Made by a program: the position numbers and the translations under genes. From Rhodospirillales bacterium (lineage in GTDB: Bacteria; Pseudomonadota; Alphaproteobacteria; Micavibrionales; Micavibrionaceae), in assembly GCA_020638175.1 (NCBI GenBank), contig JACKJA010000002.1:62001-126000 (forward strand): DNA of 64,000 nt. The letters run 5' to 3'. Each line of letters begins with the position of its first letter. Positions within the stretch are counted from its first letter, which is position 1. Shown piece after piece: positions 1-10,741 of this stretch. The notes under the pieces were generated by a model. That model saw nothing but the letters and a program-made list of their open reading frames with translations, was not told the origin of the DNA and did no database searches.

Positions 1-69
1 CTCCTGAACAAGAACGATACCCTGCGCGGTGAACTTGAAACCTTCCTTGCAAACCTCAAGGCCGGTTAA
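1..69 (+). CDS. C-terminal tail of a methyl-accepting chemotaxis protein (partial)
   Basis: The first 22 codons read LLNKNDTLRGELETFLANLKAG and then stop. A charged segment followed by LRxELExFLxxLKAG is typical of the extreme C-terminus of chemoreceptor signalling domains, as in the LxxEVexFLxxvRAA endings of many alphaproteobacterial receptors. The rest of the gene lies upstream of the window, so domains cannot be checked. The CheY-like gene that follows agrees with a chemotaxis role. The assignment rests only on this tail. Confidence 0.5.
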   Translation, partial: LLNKNDTLRGELETFLANLKAG

Positions 70-131
70 CATTCTGACAATAAAAAAATGCTATTATTTT
101 CATTAAGATAAAAACAAAGGAGAAAAGTGCT

Positions 132-494
132 GTGAAAAAATGTTTAGTCGTTGATGACGTCGAAGTCAGCCGTTACACAAACCAGATGTTTTTGGAAGAA
201 ATGGGATTTGACGTTGTCGAAGCCTACGATCGGGCCAGTTGCCTGAACGCCATAAGCGGCGATATTAATGTTATAATTCTGGACTGGCACCTGAAAAGAG
301 AAAGCGGGCTGGATCTTCTGGAAGAAATCCGTCATTCTACAAGTGGAAAAAACATTCCGGTTATTATTATCTCTGGTGTAGAAGGCATGGAAAAAGCGGA
401 CGAGGCTATAAAAGCCGGCGCCAATAGCTTTATGGCCAAACCCACAACCAAAGAAAAGCTGGAAACAGAACTGAAAAAGCTTGGGATGGTCTAG
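132..494 (+). CDS. Single-domain response regulator (CheY-like receiver)
   Basis: This is a 120-residue stand-alone receiver domain with no output domain. The acidic pair D8-D9, the likely phospho-acceptor D51 (IILDWHL), S81 of the IIISG strand and K103 in AKP are all present, so it should be phosphorylatable. It starts with GTG at 132, with an AAAGGAG-type ribosome binding site about 9 nt upstream. It follows the end of a probable chemoreceptor and is closed by a hairpin. It may act in chemotaxis or as a phosphate shuttle; the partner kinase is not in the window. Confidence 0.9.
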   Translation: MKKCLVVDDVEVSRYTNQMFLEEMGFDVVEAYDRASCLNAISGDINVIILDWHLKRESGLDLLEEIRHSTSGKNIPVIIISGVEGMEKADEAIKAGANSFMAKPTTKEKLETELKKLGMV

Positions 495-535
495 TTTTAG
501 CCGCCCTCTTTTTAAGACACATATTGTTTATTCAG

Positions 536-575
536 GAAACAGCGCAAGCCAGAGAGCTTTGCGCTGTTTCTATTT
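536..575 (+). terminator. Stem-loop after the response regulator
   Basis: A perfect 12-bp inverted repeat (arms 536-547 and 559-570, GAAACAGCGCAA with its complement) has an 11-nt loop and is followed by a short T-rich stretch. It lies 42 nt past the response regulator stop. The T tract is weak, so termination efficiency is uncertain. Confidence 0.6.
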
Positions 576-671
576 ATCTGTGTTATGGTTTTCATTCCTT
601 TTTTCTGATAAATTAGAAAAGAGGGTAGAAGGGGTTCACCGTCATTAAGAATCACAGTTAAAAATAATATT

Positions 672-1901
672 ATGTCAGAAGGCCAAAATAATACGTCCAG
701 TGAAAACGCCAAAGGAATCGCGATCCTTTTGTGCGTTTTTTTCTGCCTGTTTTTACTCTTCTGGTATTTCTGGGGCGATGACGTCAAAAGCGGTTTCCGG
801 TTCTTCCGCTGGGGAGAGATGTGGCTAATCTCTTTTTTCATTGATGACGACTACACCGTGTACTGGAACGGCCATACGATCAATTTTTATCAATGGCTGG
901 AAGGGGTTCCCAATATCCCGGGGTACAAGCTGACAAAAGAAACGCTCGACGTCATTTCTTTCCTGGCGCTCCATGCCTACAAATGGTTTTTCATTGTCGT
1001 GCTCTCCATCATGGGGCTCTGGGCGTACCAGTACGGACCGGGCACCCAATTCCGGCGCAAAATGGGTATGGACGATCTTATCGCCACCCAGGCCAAAACT
1101 TTTCCGGTTTTAACGCCGCTGATCGATTTCAACCCGTCCAAAATGCCCCCGCGGCCGCCGGGTGCACCGGTTCCTGCGGAGTTACCGCTCTTTTCCGAAG
1201 CCCTCGGTCCGGAAGAATGGCTGGCCTATAACCAGATTCCGATCCCGGATGGGAAAATAGACGAACGCGCCGCCTATATTGCTTTTGCCCATCAATTAGG
1301 GCCGCGCTGGAAAGGGCCGGCAAAATTGCCGCCCCACAAAAAAATATTTCTGGCAACCTGCTGCCTGCGGGCTTCACGGAAACGCGCTGAAGCGGACGAA
1401 ATGATGGGCCGGCTGGCGCAATGCTGGCGGCACGACAAGGGATTACAACTGGGACGCGATAAAAAGCTCCTGCGCGATGCGATGAAAGTCCTGAAAAACA
1501 AGGATCTCTCGGCCTCAACCCTGGCCAAAGTCAACCAGCATGCTTTCCAGACAACGGCGCTCATACGGGCGCTGGCGACAGCCCGTGAAGAAGGCGGCGT
1601 TATGGCCCCGGCCCAGTTTGTCTGGATGCGCGGCCATGATCGCGCCTTGTGGTATCCCCTGAATAATCTGGGACGGCAGGCCTTCCACATGGAAGCCCTC
1701 GGGGCCATGGCACACTATGTTGCTGAAAAACGGACACAAAGACCGGTCCCCAAACCCAAAGTCGACGATGCCGTGCGCAGCATTGTTGATTATATGAACT
1801 CCAACCGTGCCCGTCCCGTGCCTCAGCTGGATTACAGCGGCTCGAAACGGAGCGGCATTAAAAAACCCGGAAGCGCAGGCGTTAAAAAACCGAAGGCGTA
1901 A
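672..1901 (+). CDS. dotM: DotM/IcmP (TrbA-like) type IVB secretion coupling-complex protein
   Basis: The 409-residue protein has two N-terminal membrane segments (about residues 15-35 and 97-118) and a cytoplasmic C-terminal domain. That domain carries the family pattern HAFxxTALIRALxxAR, GGVMAPAQFVWMRGHDRALWY, LNNLGRQAFHMEALGAMAHY. In known systems DotM/IcmP (TrbA of IncI plasmids) binds the DotL ATPase in the coupling complex that recruits substrates. The tail is basic and rich in Lys and Pro. No good ribosome binding site precedes the ATG. It is the first gene of a four-gene set with the DotL-like ATPase; no other Dot/Icm components are visible. Confidence 0.85.
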   Translation: MSEGQNNTSSENAKGIAILLCVFFCLFLLFWYFWGDDVKSGFRFFRWGEMWLISFFIDDDYTVYWNGHTINFYQWLEGVPNIPGYKLTKETLDVISFLALHAYKWFFIVVLSIMGLWAYQYGPGTQFRRKMGMDDLIATQAKTFPVLTPLIDFNPSKMPPRPPGAPVPAELPLFSEALGPEEWLAYNQIPIPDGKIDERAAYIAFAHQLGPRWKGPAKLPPHKKIFLATCCLRASRKRAEADEMMGRLAQCWRHDKGLQLGRDKKLLRDAMKVLKNKDLSASTLAKVNQHAFQTTALIRALATAREEGGVMAPAQFVWMRGHDRALWYPLNNLGRQAFHMEALGAMAHYVAEKRTQRPVPKPKVDDAVRSIVDYMNSNRARPVPQLDYSGSKRSGIKKPGSAGVKKPKA

Positions 1902-1930
1902 AAACAAGACAAACAAGAGGACTGCAAATA

Positions 1931-2512
1931 ATGTGTAAATTTCTGGAAAAAATCACAGGCACCTACAAATCAAATGCCAAGGTTGTTGACGGTGTTTTGA
2001 TTTTATCTTTGCCCGATGCGATATCGCCGCTGGTCTGGCGTCTGGATCTGGACAAAGCCACGAACGCCGCTCTCGAAATTCAGGAAAGCGAAGACGGCAC
2101 GTTCCTGCTGTGTCAGAAGCCGGAAAAAGGAACAGCCAAAACCATTGCTCCCTTTGCGACACGTAAAAAAGCTGTGCGCGCCTTGATGGTTGCCAGCCAC
2201 GCCATGGAAAATGCGCCGCCGACGGTAATAAAAACGGTAGCTACCCCCGCCAACAACCAGGAAAGCACCGGCAGCAGAGCGACTGTCGTTACAGCACCTG
2301 CTGCGCCGCCTTCCGAAAAAAAGGGGAAATCGGCTCTGACTGCGGTTATTGGCATTATTTTGCTGCTGGGCCTGATTTTCCTGCTGCTCAATATGGGTCC
2401 CCAAACCATAGGGGGTATGCCTGAGCAAAATGCAAACATGGCCGCGGGGACATCCTCCGGAAACACAGCGGGTACGCCGGTATCCGCCGACGATTTCCTG
2501 CGCAACCGGTAA
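1931..2512 (+). CDS. Unknown single-pass membrane protein between dotM and dotL
   Basis: The 193-residue product is not recognised. It has a soluble N-terminal domain of about 95 residues, a linker rich in Ala, Pro and Thr (100-135), one hydrophobic helix (about 139-155, ending FLLLNMG) and a short polar tail ending DDFLRNR. A GAGG motif about 8 nt upstream fits the ATG. It sits 29 bp after dotM and 18 bp before dotL, so it is probably co-transcribed and may belong to the coupling complex. In Legionella the third member near dotL-dotM is dotN; this protein shows no DotN-like cysteine cluster. Confidence 0.75.
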   Translation: MCKFLEKITGTYKSNAKVVDGVLILSLPDAISPLVWRLDLDKATNAALEIQESEDGTFLLCQKPEKGTAKTIAPFATRKKAVRALMVASHAMENAPPTVIKTVATPANNQESTGSRATVVTAPAAPPSEKKGKSALTAVIGIILLLGLIFLLLNMGPQTIGGMPEQNANMAAGTSSGNTAGTPVSADDFLRNR

Positions 2513-2530
2513 AGGCGGATATAGCGGAAT

Positions 2531-5023
2531 ATGGCATTAGACCAGAGAAAATATGAGAAAAAACATACCGATATCCTGCGGGATATTCGGCCTATGCGCG
2601 TGCGTCTGGCCGATTGGCTATCGACGCCGACTCATGCTTTTGTTGTTTTTCTGGCCGGTGCCTGTGGTTTTTATTATCTCCCGTCCATATTGCTCTACGG
2701 AGATTTCATTTTTATCATTTATTGCCTGTATTTCTGGTGGCTGGTCAAATGCGACCGGACGCTGATTTTCAAAATGCCCTATGGCGCTAAATGGAAAGAC
2801 AAAAACAATATGGGGCCGGGTAAAAACGGCAAGGCCGAGGGCATTCTCTATCTTGGTAACGGTAAAAACACCAAGGAAGAAATATGGTTTACAAACTCTG
2901 ATGCCCGAACCCACGTTTTGTATCTGGGAACCACCGGGGCCGGTAAAACCGAAGGGCTAAAATCCATGGTGACCAACGCCATGACCTGGGCTTCCGGCTT
3001 TGTTTACATTGATGGTAAAGCCGATACCGATCTGTGGTCCTCCCTGTCAGCTCTCGTCCGTCGCTTTGGGCGCGACGACGATTTGCTGGTCCTGAACTAT
3101 ATGACCGGGAACTCGGATGCGCGGGCGCCGTCTAACTCCATGAACCCGTTTTCATCCGGCTCGGCATCTTACCTGACCAACATGCTTGTGTCCCTGATGC
3201 CACAGGCCGAAGGCGACAACGCCATGTGGAAAGAACGGGCCGTCTCGCTCATCAGCTCGCTGATGCCGGCCATGACGTGGAAACGGGACAATCAGGACAT
3301 CCCCCTGTCGGTCAGCGTCATTCGTGAATCCTTGAATTTGAACAACATCATCAAACTGTCACGCGATCAGGCCGTCCCCGAAGATTTGCGCGTAAGTATC
3401 CGGGGTTATCTGGATACCCTGCCCGGTTACGTTGACGAAGCCTTTGACGATCAGGGCAAGGAAAAACCGCCCGGCCCCGACACCCCGGCCTACGATACGA
3501 CAACGCCGCGGCAACAACACGGTTACCTGTCAATGCAGTTCACCCGGTCTCTGCAATCTTTGGGGGATGATTACGGTTACATTTTTGACACACAGGCCGC
3601 CGATGTCGACATGCTGGACGTTGTTCTCAACCGGCGTATTTTGATCGTTTTGATTCCGGCGCTGGAAAAATCCAGTGATGAAACGGCCAACCTCGGTAAA
3701 ATCGTTGCCGCTACCATCAAGGGAATGATGGGATCGACGCTGGGGGCCACCGTGGAAGGCGAGTCATCAACCGTCATCGAGAACAAACCGACCCATTCTT
3801 CAACGCCCTTCATGACCGTCTTCGACGAGGTCGGATATTACACCGCCGAAGGGATGGCAGTCATGGCCGCGCAGGCTCGCTCTCTCGGGTTTTCTCTCGT
3901 GTTCTCGGCGCAGGACTTGCCCGCACTGGAAAAACGGGTCAAGGAAGAAGCCCGGTCAATCACCGCGAACTGTAACATCAAAATCTTCGGTAAACTCGAA
4001 GACCCGACCCAGACCAAGGAATTCTTTGAAAAAACCGTCGGACAGGCCATCGTTATCGAAACTTCGGGCTTCGAAGATAACGGTGCGGAATTTGGCTCTT
4101 ACTTTGACACCGGAAAGGCCGGGATGCAGATTCGCTCCCGTGCCAGTTATGACGGCCTGCGCGATTTCAAGGAAGGGGAAGCCCTGATTTGCTTCGGCAA
4201 AATGATGATGGACACCCAGATTTTCTACTCCAATCCCGGTCACGCCAAAGCCATGCGGGTCACGCGCTTTGTTGCCCTGCCGCCGCCGGATGATAATTTT
4301 ATCAAGCATTCATCAGCCATCACCAGCGTCCGTGACAAAATGGTCCATAAAACATGGACAGCCCTGAAAGCCGACGTCGCCGTTGAAACGCCGGATGAAA
4401 TTGCCGCCATGGCTGATACGTTCGATTTGGCTGAAAAGGCCGATATCACACCGACAGAAGCCGGAATGGCCGCGATTGCCAGCGTTCACGCCCTGCATAA
4501 CCCGTTGGATCTGGAAGAAAAGCCACAGGAAGAAAGCACTGGCAGCGCGGGTGAAAGCGCTCCGCCGCCCCCACTGGCCGCCCCGGCAAAACAACCGGAA
4601 ACCAGCGCGCCCGCCGCTCCGGCCACGCCGCCGCTGACCGCTACAAAACCCACCGGACCGGTAGAAACGTCGGCCACGCCGCCGGTCGCGGCAAGCACAA
4701 GCGCCAATCCGATGTCGTTTTTCGCCTCCAAAAAATCTGACGGCGCCGCGGAACCGCAGACACCGCCGCCGCCCGCACAACCAACAGAAAAAATTGAGCA
4801 GCAGCCCGATCAGTCGGTAAGCTGGCAGGATCTGGTGAAAGAAACAGAAGAAACACCGCCCGCGGCCCCGGCAACGCCTGCGGAAACAGAAAAACAAACA
4901 CCGCCGCCGGTTGAAGCTGCGCCAGCCGCCCTTGATCCGGCCGTGGAAGCCACCCTTAAAGAAGCCGGGGAAAAAGCGAAAGAAGCCCTGCGAGGCAAGG
5001 GAGACGGCGATGCCGCGGAGTAA
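2531..5023 (+). CDS. dotL: DotL/IcmO-like type IV coupling ATPase
   Basis: This 830-residue ATPase would deliver substrates to a type IVB secretion channel. Two hydrophobic segments (about 35-55 and 58-72) anchor it in the inner membrane. A Walker A GTTGAGKT lies at 133-140, a Walker B ending FDE at 431-433, and a SAQD motif near 457-460 as in VirD4/TraG-type coupling proteins. From about residue 650 the sequence becomes a low-complexity tail rich in Pro, Ala and Thr. In Legionella DotL the C-terminal tail binds adaptors such as IcmS/IcmW, so this tail could play a similar part, but its sequence gives no direct support. The stop overlaps the next start by 14 nt. Confidence 0.9.
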   Translation: MALDQRKYEKKHTDILRDIRPMRVRLADWLSTPTHAFVVFLAGACGFYYLPSILLYGDFIFIIYCLYFWWLVKCDRTLIFKMPYGAKWKDKNNMGPGKNGKAEGILYLGNGKNTKEEIWFTNSDARTHVLYLGTTGAGKTEGLKSMVTNAMTWASGFVYIDGKADTDLWSSLSALVRRFGRDDDLLVLNYMTGNSDARAPSNSMNPFSSGSASYLTNMLVSLMPQAEGDNAMWKERAVSLISSLMPAMTWKRDNQDIPLSVSVIRESLNLNNIIKLSRDQAVPEDLRVSIRGYLDTLPGYVDEAFDDQGKEKPPGPDTPAYDTTTPRQQHGYLSMQFTRSLQSLGDDYGYIFDTQAADVDMLDVVLNRRILIVLIPALEKSSDETANLGKIVAATIKGMMGSTLGATVEGESSTVIENKPTHSSTPFMTVFDEVGYYTAEGMAVMAAQARSLGFSLVFSAQDLPALEKRVKEEARSITANCNIKIFGKLEDPTQTKEFFEKTVGQAIVIETSGFEDNGAEFGSYFDTGKAGMQIRSRASYDGLRDFKEGEALICFGKMMMDTQIFYSNPGHAKAMRVTRFVALPPPDDNFIKHSSAITSVRDKMVHKTWTALKADVAVETPDEIAAMADTFDLAEKADITPTEAGMAAIASVHALHNPLDLEEKPQEESTGSAGESAPPPPLAAPAKQPETSAPAAPATPPLTATKPTGPVETSATPPVAASTSANPMSFFASKKSDGAAEPQTPPPPAQPTEKIEQQPDQSVSWQDLVKETEETPPAAPATPAETEKQTPPPVEAAPAALDPAVEATLKEAGEKAKEALRGKGDGDAAE

Positions 5024-5693
5024 CAGCGAGAGCGGCAATGTCTTTATGTTCATCATGCTGGGCATTGCCCTGTTCGCGGCGCTGATGTTTACCTTTTCCC
5101 GCGGCGCCCATGAAGGCGGTGGCCGCCTGAGCAAAAAACAGGCCGAAATGGCTGCCATGGATATCATCGCTTACGCCAATAAACTTGAGCGTGCCGTTGC
5201 CCGCGTCCAGCAAAAAGGAATATCAGAAAACGACATCAGTTTCGACAATGCCTTTGTTTCCGGCTACGACAACGCATCGTGCACCACGAACACCTGCAAG
5301 GTTTTTTCAACCGGGGGCGGAAACATTACCTATCAGCGCCCATCTGATTCAGTAAACGATGGCAGCGATTGGGTTATAACGGGCGCTAACTACGTTAAGG
5401 GCATGGGCGCAATCGGCGATGAAACTGACGCAGAATTGACCTTAGTTCTGCCCAACGTTACAGAAACCATCTGTTCACAAATAAACAATGAACTCGGCAT
5501 AGACGGCATTCCGCAAGAATTTCAGGATAGCGCAACGACCCCTTTTCAGGGAACATTTTCATCAACGCCGGAACTTATCGAGGAAAATGGGGGGACGGCA
5601 CTGGACGGCGTTTCTTCCGCCTGCTTCGAGGGAGACAACACCCCGGCCAGCGGAACCTATCATTTTTACCACGTTCTTGTGAAACGGCCTTGA
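5010..5693 (+). CDS. Pilin-like secreted or membrane-anchored protein
   Basis: The chosen ATG at 5010 lies inside the dotL end and follows an AAGGGAG ribosome binding site; the longer ORF from 4911 would overlap dotL by 113 bp. The 227-residue product starts with a short polar segment, then GNVFMFIMLGIALFAALMFT, a hydrophobic helix directly after a glycine as in type IV prepilins or pseudopilins, then an amphipathic helix and a polar domain with four cysteines. Similar GN(V/A)LF-type pilin-like proteins occur in alphaproteobacteria, but the family is not firmly named. Overlap with dotL suggests coupled translation and a surface role with the secretion module. Confidence 0.75.
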   Translation: MPRSNSESGNVFMFIMLGIALFAALMFTFSRGAHEGGGRLSKKQAEMAAMDIIAYANKLERAVARVQQKGISENDISFDNAFVSGYDNASCTTNTCKVFSTGGGNITYQRPSDSVNDGSDWVITGANYVKGMGAIGDETDAELTLVLPNVTETICSQINNELGIDGIPQEFQDSATTPFQGTFSSTPELIEENGGTALDGVSSACFEGDNTPASGTYHFYHVLVKRP

Positions 5694-5700
5694 ACGAACA

Positions 5701-7515
5701 CTACATCCGCTCCGGTACCCGTATCCCCAAGAGCGATAGAACGAGTTCCAGCTCCTTAACCGTCAAGGCGCACAGCGCCAGACGACTGGCTTTCAAGCCC
5801 GCATCCTCTTCCGAGAGAATATGACAGCTATTGTAAAAGCTGGAAAACGCCTGCGCCAAGCGGTACGCATAATCACACAGATAATGCGGCGCATAATGAC
5901 GCAGCGCCGTGTCGATCACATCCGGCAGCTCGGTCAATAACAGCGCCAGCGGGCGGTCCGTTTCCTGCAAGGCAAACGCTGCCCCCGGCTGGTCGCCCTG
6001 CTCTGCCGCTTTCCGCAGCAACGATTTGATCCGCACAGCCTGATACAGCATATATGGCCCGGTCTTCCCTTCAAACGCCGTCATCCGATCAATATCAAAG
6101 ATGTAATCGGACTGCCGCTGGTTTTGCAGGTCAGCAAACTTGATCGCCGCCACCGCCACCTTGTGCGCGATATCCTCTTTTTCTTCGGCGCTCATGTCCG
6201 CCGCCAGATTAGCCTCAGCCAGCCGCGCACGCGCCTTCTCCAGCCCCATGCCAATCAAATCTTCCAGCTTCAAAACGCCGCCGGCCCTAGTTTTGAACGG
6301 TTTCCCGTCCGTCCCGTTCATCGTGCCAAACCCGGCAAAGGTCAGCTCGACCTTATCCTCCGGCGCATAACCCGCCAGCCGCGCCGCCCGAAACACTTGC
6401 TCGAAGTGCAAGGATTGGCGCTGGTCGACGACGTAGATAATCTTGTGCGGGCTGTACTCTGCCATCCGGTCCTTGATCGTCGCCAGATCACTGGTCCCAT
6501 ACATCGCCGCCCCATCGGATTTCAGCAAAATCAGCGGCGGGACTTCCTTGTTATCGTCATTCTTTTTGACCGGCACAACAATCGCACCCTGATCCTTGAT
6601 TGCATGCCCGGATGCCTCAAGCTCTACAACCATCGGCGCAATCAAATCATGAACGGAAGACTCCCCTTTCCAGACATCGAATTCCACACCGAGTGCAGAA
6701 AAGTTCTTTTTCATCCCCTCAACAGATACCGTCATAAAATGCTGCCACAGCGCCCTATAACCGGGGCGTCCGTCCTGCATTTCTTTAGTAGCCAATCGCG
6801 CCACAGCCGCGCGTTCTTCGTCTTCTTTACAAGCTTTCGAAGCGGCAGGATATATCTCCTCCAATTCAGCCAGCGTAACAACCGGTTCCTCTGGATATGG
6901 CCCAGCAAAGCTCTCGTCAAAATAAACTAAATCGGGCTGACGAATCTTCAACTCAGAAATCACCATGCCCATTTGCGTACCCCAATCACCGAGGTGAACA
7001 TCACCTAGGGCATCGAATCCTGCAAATTTCATCAGGCGGTTGAGGGAATCACCAATAATCGAGGCGCGGAGGTGACCGACATGCATCGCCTTGGCGACAT
7101 TCGGACCGCCATAATCGAGAACAACCGCGCCTTCGCCAAGCTGCGGCGTGCCGCAGCGCTCATCCGCCGTCACAGCGCTCAAATGCGCCGCCAGAAAGTC
7201 ATCACTCACGTTCAGATTAATAAACCCCGGCCCGGCAATTTCGATTTTTCTAAAAATGTCATTCTGAGGCAAAGCCGAAGAATCTAAAGATCCTTCGCGT
7301 TGCTCAGGATGACAGGAAAGAATCTTTACGACCTCTTCCGCGACCGCGCGCGGCGCTTTCCGGGCAACCTTCGCCGCGGCCATCGCGCCGTTGCACTGGA
7401 ACTGCGCCAGATCAGGGCGATCGCTCACCCGCACACTGCCCAATTCGGCAGGCAACTCCAGCGCTTCAAACGCACCGCCCACAATGTCAGAGAGTATGGT
7501 TGTTAATGAGGTCAT
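5701..7515 (-). CDS. argS: Arginyl-tRNA synthetase
   Basis: A class I synthetase that charges tRNA-Arg. The product carries the N-terminal Add-1 domain, the signature KAMHVGHLR with HVGH at residues 145-148 as the HIGH motif, the catalytic core, and a C-terminal DALR-type helical anticodon-binding domain (YRLAQAFSSFYNSCHIL). The longest ORF begins with TTG at 7530; the ATG at 7515 is preferred because the protein then starts MTSLTTILSD. Residues about 68-86 are not family sequence but the in-frame translation of a palindromic repeat placed just before the conserved IEIAGPGFIN. The gene lies directly after, and nearly overlaps, a GNAT gene. Confidence 0.95.
   Translation of the reverse strand: MTSLTTILSDIVGGAFEALELPAELGSVRVSDRPDLAQFQCNGAMAAAKVARKAPRAVAEEVVKILSCHPEQREGSLDSSALPQNDIFRKIEIAGPGFINLNVSDDFLAAHLSAVTADERCGTPQLGEGAVVLDYGGPNVAKAMHVGHLRASIIGDSLNRLMKFAGFDALGDVHLGDWGTQMGMVISELKIRQPDLVYFDESFAGPYPEEPVVTLAELEEIYPAASKACKEDEERAAVARLATKEMQDGRPGYRALWQHFMTVSVEGMKKNFSALGVEFDVWKGESSVHDLIAPMVVELEASGHAIKDQGAIVVPVKKNDDNKEVPPLILLKSDGAAMYGTSDLATIKDRMAEYSPHKIIYVVDQRQSLHFEQVFRAARLAGYAPEDKVELTFAGFGTMNGTDGKPFKTRAGGVLKLEDLIGMGLEKARARLAEANLAADMSAEEKEDIAHKVAVAAIKFADLQNQRQSDYIFDIDRMTAFEGKTGPYMLYQAVRIKSLLRKAAEQGDQPGAAFALQETDRPLALLLTELPDVIDTALRHYAPHYLCDYAYRLAQAFSSFYNSCHILSEEDAGLKASRLALCALTVKELELVLSLLGIRVPERM
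7257..7314. repeat. Palindromic element inserted in-frame in argS (RPE-like)
   Basis: The 58-bp element begins TGTCATTCTGAG and ends CTCAGGATGACA, giving near-perfect 12-bp inverted ends. Inner arms (GCAAAGCCGAAGAATC against GATCCTTCGCGTTGC) extend the palindrome. In the argS frame it encodes CHPEQREGSLDSSALPQND. The TGTCATCCTGAG...GAAGGATC type is, from general knowledge, a repeat dispersed in many bacterial genomes, and in-frame insertion inside a protein recalls Rickettsia palindromic elements. No second copy was found in this window by eye. Confidence 0.8.
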
Positions 7516-7522
7516 ATATTCT

Positions 7523-8005
7523 TCACCCAACTAATTTTTCAAAATCACCCTGATCGACCCAGAACTCAACCAATCCATCGGGATCGGGCTCTATGCCCAT
7601 CGATTTATAAAACTTCAACGCCTTGTCATTACCAGGCATAACCGACCATTTCATGGCGCAGCAATCATCATCCATAGCCTTTTGCCCCATAAAGGCAACC
7701 AGTTTTCGGCCAAGCCCTCGTTTGCGAAAATCTGGTCTCACATAAAGCGTACGCATATTAAACATGCGCCGGGGGCTATAAAGAGAAAACAGATAATCCC
7801 ATGTCACTAAAGAAACCGGCGTGCCGCCTTCATAACCGACCAGCCCTTGAAAAGAAGGCGGTACACCATTCAGAAAAGCCTTACAAAAATCGTCAAAAGA
7901 CGCTTTGAGATACCGCCGACTACCCTGTTCATCACACAGTTCATTGAACAGATTCCAAGCCGTTTCAACATTGTCTCGTGATATATTCTTCAACGAAAAA
8001 GACAC
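7523..8005 (-). CDS. GNAT family N-acetyltransferase
   Basis: The 160-residue protein has the GNAT fold pattern: a middle strand RTLYVRPDFRKRGLGRKLVAFM, in which RKRGLG is the acetyl-CoA pyrophosphate loop (motif A), followed by NDKALKFYKSMGIEPD (motif B). The start is GTG at 8005, with an AAAGG about 11 nt upstream. Its end is adjacent to the argS start, so the two may be co-transcribed. The substrate is unknown. Confidence 0.85.
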   Translation of the reverse strand: MSFSLKNISRDNVETAWNLFNELCDEQGSRRYLKASFDDFCKAFLNGVPPSFQGLVGYEGGTPVSLVTWDYLFSLYSPRRMFNMRTLYVRPDFRKRGLGRKLVAFMGQKAMDDDCCAMKWSVMPGNDKALKFYKSMGIEPDPDGLVEFWVDQGDFEKLVG

Positions 8006-8033
8006 AATATCCGTGACCTTTGTGGTTCAAAAC

Positions 8034-10741
<2,708 letters not shown>

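Noticed and set aside
512..841. 109-codon minus-strand frame over the dotM start
   Set aside because: It overlaps the dotM coding sequence and a terminator; basic low-complexity sequence.
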